A stretch of 64,000 bases of DNA from positions 186,001 through 250,000 of the forward strand of contig CAWFEM010000015.1 of the NCBI GenBank assembly GCA_963814905.1, given 5' to 3'. Under the pieces are notes generated by a model, which worked only from the letters and a program-made list of their open reading frames with translations, had not been told where the DNA came from and did no database searches. The translations under genes were made by a program, and so were the position numbers. Source of the stretch: DASWJZ01 sp963814905. Lineage in GTDB: Bacteria > Pseudomonadota > Alphaproteobacteria > Rhizobiales > Afifellaceae. Of the stretch, positions 16,109-25,562 are shown piece after piece; the first letter of the stretch is position 1, and the number at the start of each line of letters is the position of its first letter.

Positions 16109-17581
16109 TCAGGCGGCGGCTCGTCGAGGGGTCCGGACCGCGCGCCGATCTCCAGCAGCAACTTCGCCGGTCGTTCCCGGAAGGGCGGAATGTCCATCGT
16201 CCGGCGCGTGCTGAGCGGCCCGATCCGATGGCGGCCGTTCGCGAAAGCAATAAAGCGAGTAGAGGAACACCACGCCCACTGCCAAGGCCGCAGTGCCGAA
16301 AACGAGCTGATAGCCATCGAGCAGGAACACCGCGCTCGAAACGGCAAGGCCAACGGTACCGCCGATCATCTGACACGAGATGGAGATGCCGCCCCCTTCG
16401 CCATGCTTGTGCTCGGGCAAAGTCGCCATGATCGCCGTTTGGCTGGGCACGAACATGAAGGGAAACGCAATCCCGGCCAGCAGAAGGCCCGGCGCAAAGA
16501 TGTACGGGTCCTTCAGGGGAGCCGTGACGCAGAGCCAGACCAAGCAGACAAAGAGAGTGACTTGCCCAAAGTAGATCAGGTTTGCCGGACGCATCCGGTC
16601 GGTCATCCGGCCACAGACGGTGGCAACAATCGGCTGTAGAATCGCGGACAGCATCACCAACATGCCCGCCCCGAGAGGACCGAGCCCCAACGCTTCCTGC
16701 GCATAGAGGGCCACAAACACGAAGATCGGCATCTTTGCGAACTGAGCGATGAACATCGTCAGATTGCTGGCCGCGAAGCTCTTGTTCAAAAACAGGCCGA
16801 CTTCGATAAGCGGCGCGTCCTCGCGAACCTCAGCCCAAATGAAAGCGCCCAACAAGGCCAGGCCCAAGATCAGGAGCGTTACGATCGTCGGGCTCGTCCA
16901 GCCCCAATCGTCCGCTTCCATCAACGCGAAGACGAGACAAAACAAGCTGGACGCCAGCAATGCCAAACCAAGCCAATCGATCGCTGCGCGAGGCGGACGC
17001 GGCACGTCCCGCCAGGCAAGCAGAGAGACGACGGCGATCCCCAGAACGAACGGGGGATTGATCGCGAAGATCCAGCGCCACGACCCGATCTCGGTGAGAA
17101 GACCGCCAACAAACGGTCCGGCAGCGAGAAATATGGTTCCAACGGCGCCGCATATGCCAAGCGCGGTTCCTCTTTGCTCTTTCGGGAAGGTGATCGTCGT
17201 CATCGCAACGAAAAGCGGGAAGCAAATAGCGGCTCCGATCCCCTGCAGCGCCCTCGCCGTAATCAAAATGCCGCCGTTCGGGGAAACGCTGGCCAGGATC
17301 GAGGAACAGGCAAAGATCGCGAGGCCGATCAAGAAGACCCTCAGGATGCCGAACATATCGGCGAGCTTGCCGCCTATCGCCACCAGGCAGGCAAACGACA
17401 GCAGATAGGCATTGACCACCCAGTGGCCACCGGTCGTCGACAGGCCGAAATCCTTCTGGATGGTCGGAAGGGCGACACCCACAACCGTTTCATCCAGCAG
17501 GATCAAGCCGAGGAGGCAGCTCACCGCCCCGAGCACCCACCACTTGCGCGTTTCCTCGGAGATCACGCGCCTATTGCCCAT
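16109..17581 (-). CDS. MFS transporter, DHA2 (14-TM) drug-exporter family
   Basis: A 490-residue major facilitator with about 14 transmembrane segments. Segment 1 includes 'LILLDETVVGVALPTIQ', the DHA2 motif D1; motif A is seen around 'GGKLADMFG'; motif C-like residues are in 'AGPFVGGLLTEIGSWRWIF', diagnostic of the QacA/EmrB group. It is predicted to export toxic compounds by proton antiport. GTG 17599 is an alternative start in frame; ATG 17581 was chosen because the membrane core begins soon after it. It is a single-gene unit, convergent with the cupin gene. Confidence 0.88.
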   Translation of the reverse strand: MGNRRVISEETRKWWVLGAVSCLLGLILLDETVVGVALPTIQKDFGLSTTGGHWVVNAYLLSFACLVAIGGKLADMFGILRVFLIGLAIFACSSILASVSPNGGILITARALQGIGAAICFPLFVAMTTITFPKEQRGTALGICGAVGTIFLAAGPFVGGLLTEIGSWRWIFAINPPFVLGIAVVSLLAWRDVPRPPRAAIDWLGLALLASSLFCLVFALMEADDWGWTSPTIVTLLILGLALLGAFIWAEVREDAPLIEVGLFLNKSFAASNLTMFIAQFAKMPIFVFVALYAQEALGLGPLGAGMLVMLSAILQPIVATVCGRMTDRMRPANLIYFGQVTLFVCLVWLCVTAPLKDPYIFAPGLLLAGIAFPFMFVPSQTAIMATLPEHKHGEGGGISISCQMIGGTVGLAVSSAVFLLDGYQLVFGTAALAVGVVFLYSLYCFRERPPSDRAAQHAPDDGHSALPGTTGEVAAGDRRAVRTPRRAAA

Positions 17582-17880
17582 ACATCCGAGCCCCGCCACG
17601 GTGGTGACCCCCGGGTGGCAAAGGTGAGGTCGCCGACAGCGGTCGCCGTATCAAATCGCGTCGCGTCGTTCCCAATCGAAATCACTCCGTGCGTAATTCT
17701 TACGGGCTAGAAGGTCTCGCCTTAAAGCGTGCTGAAGAGCCTCTTAGAAGAGACAGGCTCGCTTGCGCAAACGAGAGCCTTGCTTAAAGAGCGCTTTCCA
17801 GCCTTGGACCGTTTTGAGGCTTCAAACGATCGTCAATCCGCTCGCGGAGCGGACGCCAGGCCGCACGGCGTTGCACGGCA

Positions 17881-19413
17881 TTAGCCCTTGCTCTCCCGTG
17901 TGCGGTCGACCTTCGGAAAGCGGGCCGATGCCTCGAGATCGTTGAGGTCCATGTGATTGCGCATGTAGCGCTCAGACGCCTTTTGCAGGGGCTGGAAATC
18001 CCACGGATAGTAGCTGCCGTTTCGGAGCGCCTCATAGACGATGCGGCGCCTTGCCTGGCTCGAGAGAACATCAGCGTTGAAAGCGCCGAGGGCCCAGCGC
18101 TCCGCGACGGCTGCGCGGAAGGTCTCCAGAAGCGCCGCACGACTCCGATCTGTCGCAAGGTTCGAGCGCTCTTCCGGATCGACAGACAGATCGAAGAGGA
18201 GCGGCGGATCGGGCTCGGATTGGATGTATTTGTGGGACCCATCGCGGATCATGACGATCGGCGCGATTGCGGCCTCCGCCGCATATTCGGCGACGACGCG
18301 GCGACCCGACCTGGTCGTCCCGGCGGCAAGTGGCACGAGGCTCTCACCGTCGAGCGGGGTCGGAATCCCGGTGACCGAGCCGCCGGCGATCTCCACCAAA
18401 GTGGGTAGGACATCGAGCAGGCTTGTCGGCTCGGCGACGCTACGCGGCACAAGATTGGGGGCGGCAATCAACAGAGGAACGCGCGCGCTTCCCTCGAAGA
18501 AGTTCATCTTGAACCACAGGCCACGCTCGCCCAGCATGTCGCCGTGGTCGGAGGTGAAGACGACGACGGTGTTTTCGGCGAAGCCGCAGGTCGTCAAGGT
18601 CTCCATGAGGCCGCCGATTATCTCGTCGAGATAGGAAATGGCGGCGAAATAGGAGCGCCGGGCCGCGCGGATGTGCTCTTCGCCAATGTCAAAGCGCCGC
18701 CAGTCGCAGGAATCGAGAATGCGGCGCGAATGCGCGTCCTGCACCTCGTAGGGGATCGCGGCGCCCGGCATCGGCAAGTCGACGTCCTCGTAGAGGTCCC
18801 AGTATTTGCGTCGCATGACGTAGGGATCGTGCGGATGCGTGAAGCTGACGGTGAGGCAAAAGGGCCGCCCGTCGCCTTTTCGTGCGAAGTCGAAAATCTG
18901 CTGCCGGGCGAAGTGCGCGACCTCGTCGTCATATTCGAGCTGGTTGGTCATCTCCGCCACGCCCGCGTCGGTGACGGAGGAGAGATTGTGGTACCACCAG
19001 TCGATGCGCTCGCCGGGCTTCGTCCAGTCGGGTGTCCAACCGAAATCGGCGGGGTAGACGTCAGTGGTGAGCCTCTCCTCGAAGCCGTGCAGCTGGTCGG
19101 GTCCGACGAAATGCATCTTGCCGCAAAGCGTCGTGCGATAGCCGAGCCGCCGCAGGTAGTGCGCAAAGGTCGGGACGGCCGAGGGAAACTCGGCCGCGTT
19201 GTCAAAGACCCCCGTGCGTGAGGGAAGCTGACCCGACATGAAGCCTGCGCGTGACGGCGCGCAAAGCGGACTCGCACAATAGTTCGCGTTGAAGCGAACG
19301 GAGCGCTCCGCCAGGCGCGCAAGATTGGGAGTGTGCAGAAACGAGGCCGGTCCGTCGGGAAACAACGTCCCGTTCAGCTGGTCGACCATCACGATCAGAA
19401 GATTCGGCTGCAC
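17881..19413 (-). CDS. betC: Choline-sulfatase
   Basis: A 510-residue sulfatase that hydrolyses choline-O-sulfate to choline and sulfate. The N-terminus 'MVDQLNGTLFPDGPA' and 'HTPNLARLAERSVRF' matches choline sulfatases. The formylglycine precursor motif is 'CAPSRAGF' (Cys type), followed by 'GKMHFVGPDQLHGFEER'. 'FTSDHGDMLGERGLW' carries conserved metal ligands and the C-terminus includes 'EERSNLA'. The frame stays open upstream through the repeat at 19487-19584, but GTG 19413, with GGGAG 10 bases before it, gives the family's usual length and N-terminus. The carnitine/betaine genes upstream on the same strand fit a role in supplying betaine precursors. Confidence 0.9.
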   Translation of the reverse strand: MQPNLLIVMVDQLNGTLFPDGPASFLHTPNLARLAERSVRFNANYCASPLCAPSRAGFMSGQLPSRTGVFDNAAEFPSAVPTFAHYLRRLGYRTTLCGKMHFVGPDQLHGFEERLTTDVYPADFGWTPDWTKPGERIDWWYHNLSSVTDAGVAEMTNQLEYDDEVAHFARQQIFDFARKGDGRPFCLTVSFTHPHDPYVMRRKYWDLYEDVDLPMPGAAIPYEVQDAHSRRILDSCDWRRFDIGEEHIRAARRSYFAAISYLDEIIGGLMETLTTCGFAENTVVVFTSDHGDMLGERGLWFKMNFFEGSARVPLLIAAPNLVPRSVAEPTSLLDVLPTLVEIAGGSVTGIPTPLDGESLVPLAAGTTRSGRRVVAEYAAEAAIAPIVMIRDGSHKYIQSEPDPPLLFDLSVDPEERSNLATDRSRAALLETFRAAVAERWALGAFNADVLSSQARRRIVYEALRNGSYYPWDFQPLQKASERYMRNHMDLNDLEASARFPKVDRTRESKG

Positions 19414-19486
19414 GAAGCGAACACTCCCAAATGGACAGGCCTGGAGCTGCGCAGACGCGACACCCGTATCAAACGCCACTCGAATG

Positions 19487-19584
19487 TCGTCATGCCCGGA
19501 CTTGATCCGGGCATCCATTCCGTTGCGCTCACGCCGCCCGTTACCGTCACGGAATGGATTGCCGGGTCAAGCCCGGCAATGACG
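19487..19584. repeat. Alphaproteobacterial intergenic palindrome ('VMPGLDPGIH'-type), two inverted units
   Basis: Two nearly identical units of about 33 bases in opposite orientation (19488-19520 and 19551-19583), each with a smaller hairpin of the GCCGGG/CCCGGC kind, separated by 30 bases. On the plus strand the first unit can be translated as 'VMPGLDPGIH', the hallmark of a repeat dispersed in Rhizobiales genomes. It lies between the ABC ATPase and choline-sulfatase genes. It may stabilise mRNA or terminate transcription. Confidence 0.8.
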
Positions 19585-19621
19585 ACAGGCAAATGATTTG
19601 CGTCCCTCTTCTGGGCCGCGT

Positions 19622-21253
19622 CTAATTCCCCGCGCTTTCCATGCGCCGATGCTCCAGAACCTTCTCCAACCAGCCGATCTCCATCTCGGGAACCGAGGAG
19701 AGCAGCAGGTCCGTGTAGTCGTCAAAGGGCGGAGCGAGGACCTCGTCCTTCGGACCGAATCGCACCAGCCGGCCGCGATACATCACAGCGATGGAATCGG
19801 CGATCGCTCTTACGGTCGCAATGTCGTGCGTGATGAAAAGATACGACACCCCGGTATCGGCCTGCAGCTTCATCAAGAGCTTCAAGATGCCGTTAGCCAC
19901 GAGCGGGTCGAGCGCGGACGTCGGTTCGTCGCAAATGATCAGCTTGGGTCCAGCGGCAAGCGCACGAGCGATGCAGACGCGCTGTTTCTGACCGCCGGAG
20001 AGTTCCGCCGGGTAGCGGTCGATCAGGTCTTGGCCGATCTCGATCTGATCGAGCAGCTCTTCAACGCGCCGCGTCTTCTCCCGCCCGCGCGTGCCGAAAT
20101 AGAACTGCAAGGGTCGGCCGATGATCTGCCGGATCGTCTGCCGCGGATTCATCGCGACGTCCGCCATCTGATAGATCATCTGCAGCGCACGGAGCTCTTC
20201 CCGGCTGCGGTTCTTCAGCGCCGGCGCGAGCGGCCTGCCGTCAAATTCCACCGAGCCGCTGCTCGGCGGCAGCAGGCCGGTGACGACCCGCGCCAGCGTC
20301 GACTTTCCCGACCCGGACTCGCCCACCACGGCGAGCGTCTGACCCGGCGGCAGATGCAGCGTTACGTCGTGCAGAATCTGCATTTTCCCGTACGATGCGT
20401 CCACTTGCTCGACCTTCAGCAAGGCGGCCGATTGGTCCGGCGCGGCCTCCTTCAGCGTCTTGCGGATCGAGACGAGCTGCCGCGTATAGTCCTCTTCCGG
20501 CGCCTCGATGATCTGCTGCACCGATCCATGTTCCACCATTTTGCCGTAGCGCAGCACCATGATGTCGTCGGAGACCTGCGCCACGACGGCAAGGTCGTGG
20601 GTGATGTAGAGCGCCGCCGTTCCGGTCTCCTCGATGGCACGCTTGATGGCGGCGAGCACGTCGATCTGCGTGGTGACGTCGAGCGCGGTCGTCGGCTCGT
20701 CGAAGACGATCAGGTCGGGCTTCGGACAGAGCGCCATCGCCGTCATGGCGCGCTGCAGCTGACCGCCGGAGACCTGGTGCGGATAGCGGCTGCCGAACGT
20801 CTCCGGCGAGGGAAGCCCGAGGATGCGAAAGAGCTCGAAGGCGCGGCGATGCGCCTCGCCGCGCGCCATGAGGCCATGCCCGACCGCCGCCTCGACCACC
20901 TGATCACCGATCGTGCGCGCCGGGTTGAAGGCAGCAGCCGCCGACTGCGCCACGTAGGAGACGCGGTCCCCGCGAATGTCGCGCACGTCGGCGCGGCTGA
21001 GCTTTAGGACGTCGATCCCGTCGAGATACACTTCGCCACCGACGATGCGGCAGCCGCCGCGCCCGTAGGCGAGCGTGGCAAGCCCGATCGTCGATTTTCC
21101 CGCGCCGGATTCCCCTATCAGGCCAAGCACACGCCCCTTGCCGAGGGTGAAGGAGACGCCGTCAACGATGGTCACATCGCGCGAGGGCTCGCCGGGCGGA
21201 TGGATCGTCGCCTCGATCTTGAGGCCGCGCACATCAAGAAGCGGCTCAGACAT
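19622..21253 (-). CDS. Peptide/opine-type ABC transporter ATP-binding protein, fused DppD-DppF
   Basis: A 543-residue protein with two complete nucleotide-binding domains. NBD1 (about 5-260): Walker A 'GESGAGKST', signature 'VSGGQLQRA', Walker B 'LIVFDEPTTALD'. NBD2 (about 275-530): Walker A 'GESGSGKST', signature 'LSGGQKQRV', Walker B 'LIICDEPTSALD'. Each is a DppD/OppD-like unit. ATG 21253 lies 8 bases after GGGAGG and overlaps the permease stop by 8 bases. It is the last gene of a binding protein-permease-permease-ATPase operon that, from context, probably imports a betaine such as carnitine or gamma-butyrobetaine. Confidence 0.92.
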   Translation of the reverse strand: MSEPLLDVRGLKIEATIHPPGEPSRDVTIVDGVSFTLGKGRVLGLIGESGAGKSTIGLATLAYGRGGCRIVGGEVYLDGIDVLKLSRADVRDIRGDRVSYVAQSAAAAFNPARTIGDQVVEAAVGHGLMARGEAHRRAFELFRILGLPSPETFGSRYPHQVSGGQLQRAMTAMALCPKPDLIVFDEPTTALDVTTQIDVLAAIKRAIEETGTAALYITHDLAVVAQVSDDIMVLRYGKMVEHGSVQQIIEAPEEDYTRQLVSIRKTLKEAAPDQSAALLKVEQVDASYGKMQILHDVTLHLPPGQTLAVVGESGSGKSTLARVVTGLLPPSSGSVEFDGRPLAPALKNRSREELRALQMIYQMADVAMNPRQTIRQIIGRPLQFYFGTRGREKTRRVEELLDQIEIGQDLIDRYPAELSGGQKQRVCIARALAAGPKLIICDEPTSALDPLVANGILKLLMKLQADTGVSYLFITHDIATVRAIADSIAVMYRGRLVRFGPKDEVLAPPFDDYTDLLLSSVPEMEIGWLEKVLEHRRMESAGN

Positions 21254-22070
21254 CGCCACGTCCTCCCTTCAGGCTCGACGTGCGGTTCAGCACCCAGTCC
21301 ACCACGAGGTTGACGCAGATCGCGAGCGTTGCGATCGCGGCGCCCGGGATGAGCGCGGCGGAGATGCCGAAGACGATCCCATCCTTGTTCTCCTTGACCA
21401 TCGAGCCCCAATCGGCGGCGGGCGGCTGCACACCGAGCCCGAGAAATGAGAGCGACGACAGGAAGAGCACCGCGAAGGCAAAGCGAAGGCCGAGCTCCGC
21501 AAGCAGCGGCGACAGCGCGTTGGGCAAAATCTCGCGCGACATGATCCACCCCCAGCCCTCACCGCGGAGTCGCGCCGCCTCGACAAAATCCATGACGGCG
21601 ATGTCGACCGCCACGGCGCGGCTGATGCGGAAGACGCGCGTGGAATCGAGCACTGCCATCACCAGGATGAGCACGTAGAGGTCGGTCGGCAGCACGGAGA
21701 GCACGACGAGCGCGAAGATCAGCGTGGGGATCGCCATCAAGAGGTCGATCAGACGCGACAGAACCTGATCGACCCAGCCGCGCGTGATCGCCGCGAAGAA
21801 GCCGAGCGTGACGCCGATCCCGAAGGAGAGAATGGTGGCCGCGGCGGCGATAAAGATAGTGATCTGCGCGCCCCAGATGAGCCGCGAGAGGAGATCGCGG
21901 CCGATATTGTCGGTTCCGAGCGGAAACGCCGAGGAGGGCGCCTCCCAGACCTTCCCCACCACCTCGAAGACTGGGTGCGGTGCGATCACCGGGGCGAATA
22001 TCGCCAGGAATAGATAGAAGCCGACCCCGAAGAGCCCGATCATCGCCGAAAGAGGCATGCGACGGAACAT
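21246..22070 (-). CDS. ABC transporter permease (DppC type)
   Basis: A 274-residue permease of the peptide/nickel (DppC) family. It starts with a TM segment 'LFGVGFYLFLAIFAPVIAP', then 'FPLGTDNIGRDLLSRLIWGAQ', typical of DppC. The EAA loop reads 'EAARLRGEGWGWIMSREILPNA'. Its stop overlaps the ATPase start by 8 bases, and only 3 bases separate its start from the DppB-type gene. Confidence 0.92.
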   Translation of the reverse strand: MFRRMPLSAMIGLFGVGFYLFLAIFAPVIAPHPVFEVVGKVWEAPSSAFPLGTDNIGRDLLSRLIWGAQITIFIAAAATILSFGIGVTLGFFAAITRGWVDQVLSRLIDLLMAIPTLIFALVVLSVLPTDLYVLILVMAVLDSTRVFRISRAVAVDIAVMDFVEAARLRGEGWGWIMSREILPNALSPLLAELGLRFAFAVLFLSSLSFLGLGVQPPAADWGSMVKENKDGIVFGISAALIPGAAIATLAICVNLVVDWVLNRTSSLKGGRGDV

Positions 22071-22073
22071 CGT

Positions 22074-23033
22074 CTACCTCGGATGCCTGAGCCGCGGATT
22101 TGCAAGGACCGCAGCGAGATCGGCGATGAGATTTAGAATGATGTAGACGGACGCGAAGACCATCCCGCAGGCCTGCACGACCGGTACGTCGCGCTTGGCG
22201 ACATGGTCGACCATGTACTGGCCCATGCCGGGATAGACGAAGATGACTTCCACCACCACGACGCCGACGACCAGGTAGGCGAGGTTCAGCGCCACGACGT
22301 TGACGATCGGCGCGAGCGCGTTCGGCAGCGCGTGCCTCCAGATGATGCGCGAGGGCGAGATTCCCTTGAGCTCAGCCGTCTCGATATAGGCGGAGGAAAG
22401 CACGTTGAGCACGGCGGCACGCGTCATGCGCATCATGTAGCCGACGACGACAAGGACGAGCGTGAGCGTCGGCAGTGCGATCGCGTGAAGCTGTTGCCCG
22501 AAGCTCATGGAATCGCGGATCGTCGCAGTGCTCGGGAGCCAGCGGAGCTTTACCGCGAAGAGAACGATGAGCAGATAGCCCGCGAAGAATTCCGGCAGCG
22601 AGACCGCCGAGAGGGTCACGATGGAGAGGAAGCGGTCGAAAAACGTGTTTCTAAAGCGGACCGCCAGAATGCCGAGCAGGATGGCGAGCGGCACGGAGAT
22701 CACCGCCGCAGCCGAGGCAAGGAACAGTGTATTGCCGAGCCGCTTGCCGATGCTTTTTGCGATGTCCTGGTGGTTCGTGTAGCTCTTGCCGAAGTCGCCT
22801 CGCACGGCGTGGCCGAGCCAGTCGAAGTAGCGCACGATGGCGGGCCGGTTGAGGCCGAGCTCGTTGCGGATGTTGGCGACCGCCTCCGGCGTCGCCTGCT
22901 GACCGAGCATCGCGGTGGCCACGTCGCCCGGCAGAATCTGCGTGCCGGCGAAGATGACCGCCGACACCGCCCAGAGAAGGAGCACGCCCAGCGCGATGCG
23001 CTGGGCGATCATCCTGAGGAGCGGGCCCCCCAT
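22074..23033 (-). CDS. ABC transporter permease (DppB type)
   Basis: A 319-residue permease of the DppB family. The N-terminal signature includes 'LPGDVATAMLGQQATPE' and 'LGLNRPAIVRYFDWLGHAV'; the EAA loop is 'YIETAELKGISPSRIIWRHAL'; it ends with 'LIADLAAVLANPRLRHP'. It forms a heterodimer with the DppC-type protein. It starts 17 bp after the binding-protein stop. Confidence 0.92.
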   Translation of the reverse strand: MGGPLLRMIAQRIALGVLLLWAVSAVIFAGTQILPGDVATAMLGQQATPEAVANIRNELGLNRPAIVRYFDWLGHAVRGDFGKSYTNHQDIAKSIGKRLGNTLFLASAAAVISVPLAILLGILAVRFRNTFFDRFLSIVTLSAVSLPEFFAGYLLIVLFAVKLRWLPSTATIRDSMSFGQQLHAIALPTLTLVLVVVGYMMRMTRAAVLNVLSSAYIETAELKGISPSRIIWRHALPNALAPIVNVVALNLAYLVVGVVVVEVIFVYPGMGQYMVDHVAKRDVPVVQACGMVFASVYIILNLIADLAAVLANPRLRHPR

Positions 23034-23050
23034 GGCCTCCCCTCCCCGCC

Positions 23051-24640
23051 TTACGAGGCGAGCCAGACGCGGATCGGCGCGGAGAGGTTCGAGGTCTCCT
23101 GGTTGGGGTCGACCACCCAGCCCATGACCTGCTCCGAATGCGCGTCAATGAAGTCGTTGAACATGGGCAGGATGAGCCCGCCCGTGTCGCGCACCAGGAC
23201 GGCCATGTCGTGATAAATCTGCGCCCGCTTGGCGTCGTCAAGCTCGCCGCGCGCGGCAAGCAGCATCTTGTCGAAGTCCGGATTGAAGAAGCGCGTATCG
23301 TTCCAGTCGGCCTTCGAGTAGTAGGCGGTGGAATACATGGAATCCTGCGTCGGCCGGCCGCCCCAATAGGAGGCGCAGAAGGGCTGCTTGTTCCAAACAT
23401 TGTCCCAGTAGCCGTCGCCCGGCTCGCGCTGCACGTCGATCTGAATCCCGGCCTTCGCCGCCTGCTGCTGGTAGAGCGTCGCGGCGTCGACGGCACCGGG
23501 GAACGCCACTTCCGACGTGCGGAGCAGGATCGACCCGGAGTGCCCGGACTTCTGGTAGTAGTGCTTGGCTTCGTCCGGGTCGTAGGGACGCTGCTCGATG
23601 TCGGCGGGGAAATAGGGATACGATTTGGAGATCGGGAAGTCGTTGCCGATCGTCGCGTAGCCCTGCAGGATCGTCTGGATCATCGACTCCCGGTCGATAG
23701 AGAGCTTCAGCGCCGTCCTCAGATCGTTGTTGTCGAAGGGCGGCGTGTTGCAATGCATGATGAAGACGTAGTGCCCCTTCGACGGCACACGCTCGATGAC
23801 CACGCCGCCGGCTCCCTCCAGGAGCGACACCGTCTTTGGCTCGACCCGGTTGACGATGTGGACCTGGCCGGACTGCAGCGCCGACATACGCGCCGTGTTG
23901 TCGTTCATCACGAGAATCTCGACGGAGTCGACGAAGCCGACCTTGTCGTTCCAATGGTCGGCGTATTTGGTGGCGTAGTGGCGGACGCCCGGATCGTTGT
24001 CCTCCACCTTGTAGGGCCCGGTGCCGATGCCGGCGTCGGGCGCATCGCGGCCGCCGTCCGGCTGGATGACCAGATGATAGTCGCTCAACAGGAGCGGCAA
24101 GTCGGCGTTGGCGTTCGTCAGGGTGAGCACGACGTTGTCGCCGTCCACCTTCATTTCCGTAATGTCCTTGACGACGCCGAGCGCGCCCGACTTCGCGTCG
24201 GGATCGGAGTGGCGCTTCAGCGTCGCCACCACATCGTCGGGCGTCAGCGTCTTGCCATTGTGGAACGTCACGCCCTTGCGGATCTTGAAGGTCCATTGTT
24301 TCACGTCGTCGGACGCTTCCCAGGATTCCGCCAGCATCGCCGCAGGCGAACCGTCCTCCGGCGCGGCATAGACGAGCGTCTCGCCCCAGCACTTGCCGAA
24401 AATCTGCGGCACCTGGCTGAGCCATGTCGCCGGATCGAGGCTGTTCGTCGACTCGCCGCCGACCAGCCCGCAGACGAGGTTTCCACCTTTCTGCGGACTT
24501 TGTGCCATCGCGGTCGACGAAAGAAGCTTCGATGCAACGGGAAGCGCAACACCGAGCGCGGCGGCACGACCCAGAAACGCGCGACGGCTAATGCGACCGC
24601 GAACGGCTTCACTTGCAAGAAATTCCAATTCTCGAGACAT
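23051..24640 (-). CDS. ABC transporter substrate-binding protein, family 5, Tat-exported
   Basis: A 529-residue family-5 (peptide/nickel/opine) extracytoplasmic binding protein. The N-terminus has a twin-arginine motif 'ISRRAFLGRAAALGVAL' and a cleavage region ending 'TAMAQSP'. The mature protein includes 'DDVKQWTFKIRKGVTFHNG', the family's central signature. ATG 24640 follows GGAGGGG at about 4 bases; the open frame extends further upstream but without family similarity. The ligand is inferred from position: the gene follows the gamma-butyrobetaine/carnitine enzymes by 139 bp on the same strand. Use of a peptide-class binding protein rather than a ProX/CaiX type is notable. Confidence 0.88.
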   Translation of the reverse strand: MSRELEFLASEAVRGRISRRAFLGRAAALGVALPVASKLLSSTAMAQSPQKGGNLVCGLVGGESTNSLDPATWLSQVPQIFGKCWGETLVYAAPEDGSPAAMLAESWEASDDVKQWTFKIRKGVTFHNGKTLTPDDVVATLKRHSDPDAKSGALGVVKDITEMKVDGDNVVLTLTNANADLPLLLSDYHLVIQPDGGRDAPDAGIGTGPYKVEDNDPGVRHYATKYADHWNDKVGFVDSVEILVMNDNTARMSALQSGQVHIVNRVEPKTVSLLEGAGGVVIERVPSKGHYVFIMHCNTPPFDNNDLRTALKLSIDRESMIQTILQGYATIGNDFPISKSYPYFPADIEQRPYDPDEAKHYYQKSGHSGSILLRTSEVAFPGAVDAATLYQQQAAKAGIQIDVQREPGDGYWDNVWNKQPFCASYWGGRPTQDSMYSTAYYSKADWNDTRFFNPDFDKMLLAARGELDDAKRAQIYHDMAVLVRDTGGLILPMFNDFIDAHSEQVMGWVVDPNQETSNLSAPIRVWLAS

Positions 24641-24779
24641 GATCCCCTCCGTGTTTGTGCCTGGCCACCTCCACGTTTTGGCGACCCTTAAGTCCCTGCA
24701 ACAAGCTACCTGCTCGCGCGCAAGAGACCGCGTGCAATTGCGACCATCCGCGGCGTCAGCGGAGCAAGCACGCGCAAGC

Positions 24780-25562
24780 TCATCGCCCTTTCCACGCCGG
24801 GTCGCGTTTCTCAGCGAAGGCTCGTGCTCCCTCCTTTTGATCTTCGCTGCCATAAAGGATGTCGACCGCCGGAAATTGCCGGCGGGCGATTCTGTTCATC
24901 ACCGTTTGAAAGTCCTGCGCCTCCGCGGCCCGCGCGACCTCCTTGATCGCGGCGAAGACAAGCGGCGGACCGCTCGCAAGCGTGTGCGCAAGCGCTCGGG
25001 CTCGATCGAGGAGGTCCGCTGCCGGCAGTACCTCGTTCACGACGCCCCAACGGTGCGCCTCGGCGGCGTCCATCCAGCGTCCGGTCAGCAAGAGTTCCAT
25101 GGCGACGTGGTAGGGCATGCGCTTCGGCAGCTTCGCGGTTGCCGCGTCGGCGAGCGTACCGGCGCGAATCTCCGGCAGCGCGAAGCGCGCGTGCTCGGCC
25201 GCCAGGATCAGGTCCGCGGAGAGCGCGAGCTCGAAACCTCCGCCGACCGCCATGCCGTTCACCGCGGCGATCACCGGCTTGTTCAGATCGCGAAGCTCCT
25301 GAATGCCGCCGAAGCCGCCGACCCCGTACCAGCCGTCGACCGGATCGCCGGCGGCGGCGGCCTTCAAATCCCAGCCGGCGGAAAAGAACTTTTCTCCAGC
25401 ACCGGTCACGATCGCGACGCGCAGCTCCGGATCGTCGCGGAAGCCCTGGAAGACCTCGCCCATGGCGCGGCTCGTCGCGTAGTCGATGGCGTTGGCCGGC
25501 GGCCGGTCGAGCGTCACCTCCAGAACGGCTCCGTCGCGGCGCGTTTTGACGGCTTCGCTCAT
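24780..25562 (-). CDS. caiD: Carnitinyl-CoA dehydratase / crotonobetainyl-CoA hydratase
   Basis: A 260-residue crotonase-fold enzyme close to CaiD, which interconverts crotonobetainyl-CoA and L-carnitinyl-CoA. The oxyanion-hole segments are 'SAGWDLKAAAAGD' and 'NGMAVGGGFELALSADLI', and the CaiD-like 'GGFGGIQELRDLNKPVIAAV' lies between them. The catalytic region includes 'FALPEIRAGTLADAATAKLPKRM'. The ATG overlaps the stop of the preceding ATP-grasp gene (ATGA). In this operon it would hydrate the product of the acyl-CoA dehydrogenase at 27603. The family is clear; the precise substrate rests partly on context. Confidence 0.85.
   Translation of the reverse strand: MSEAVKTRRDGAVLEVTLDRPPANAIDYATSRAMGEVFQGFRDDPELRVAIVTGAGEKFFSAGWDLKAAAAGDPVDGWYGVGGFGGIQELRDLNKPVIAAVNGMAVGGGFELALSADLILAAEHARFALPEIRAGTLADAATAKLPKRMPYHVAMELLLTGRWMDAAEAHRWGVVNEVLPAADLLDRARALAHTLASGPPLVFAAIKEVARAAEAQDFQTVMNRIARRQFPAVDILYGSEDQKEGARAFAEKRDPAWKGR

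Noticed and set aside
17881..19518. Longer start of choline sulfatase at 19518
   Set aside because: The extra N-terminus is a translation of the intergenic palindrome; GTG 19413 gives the normal family start.
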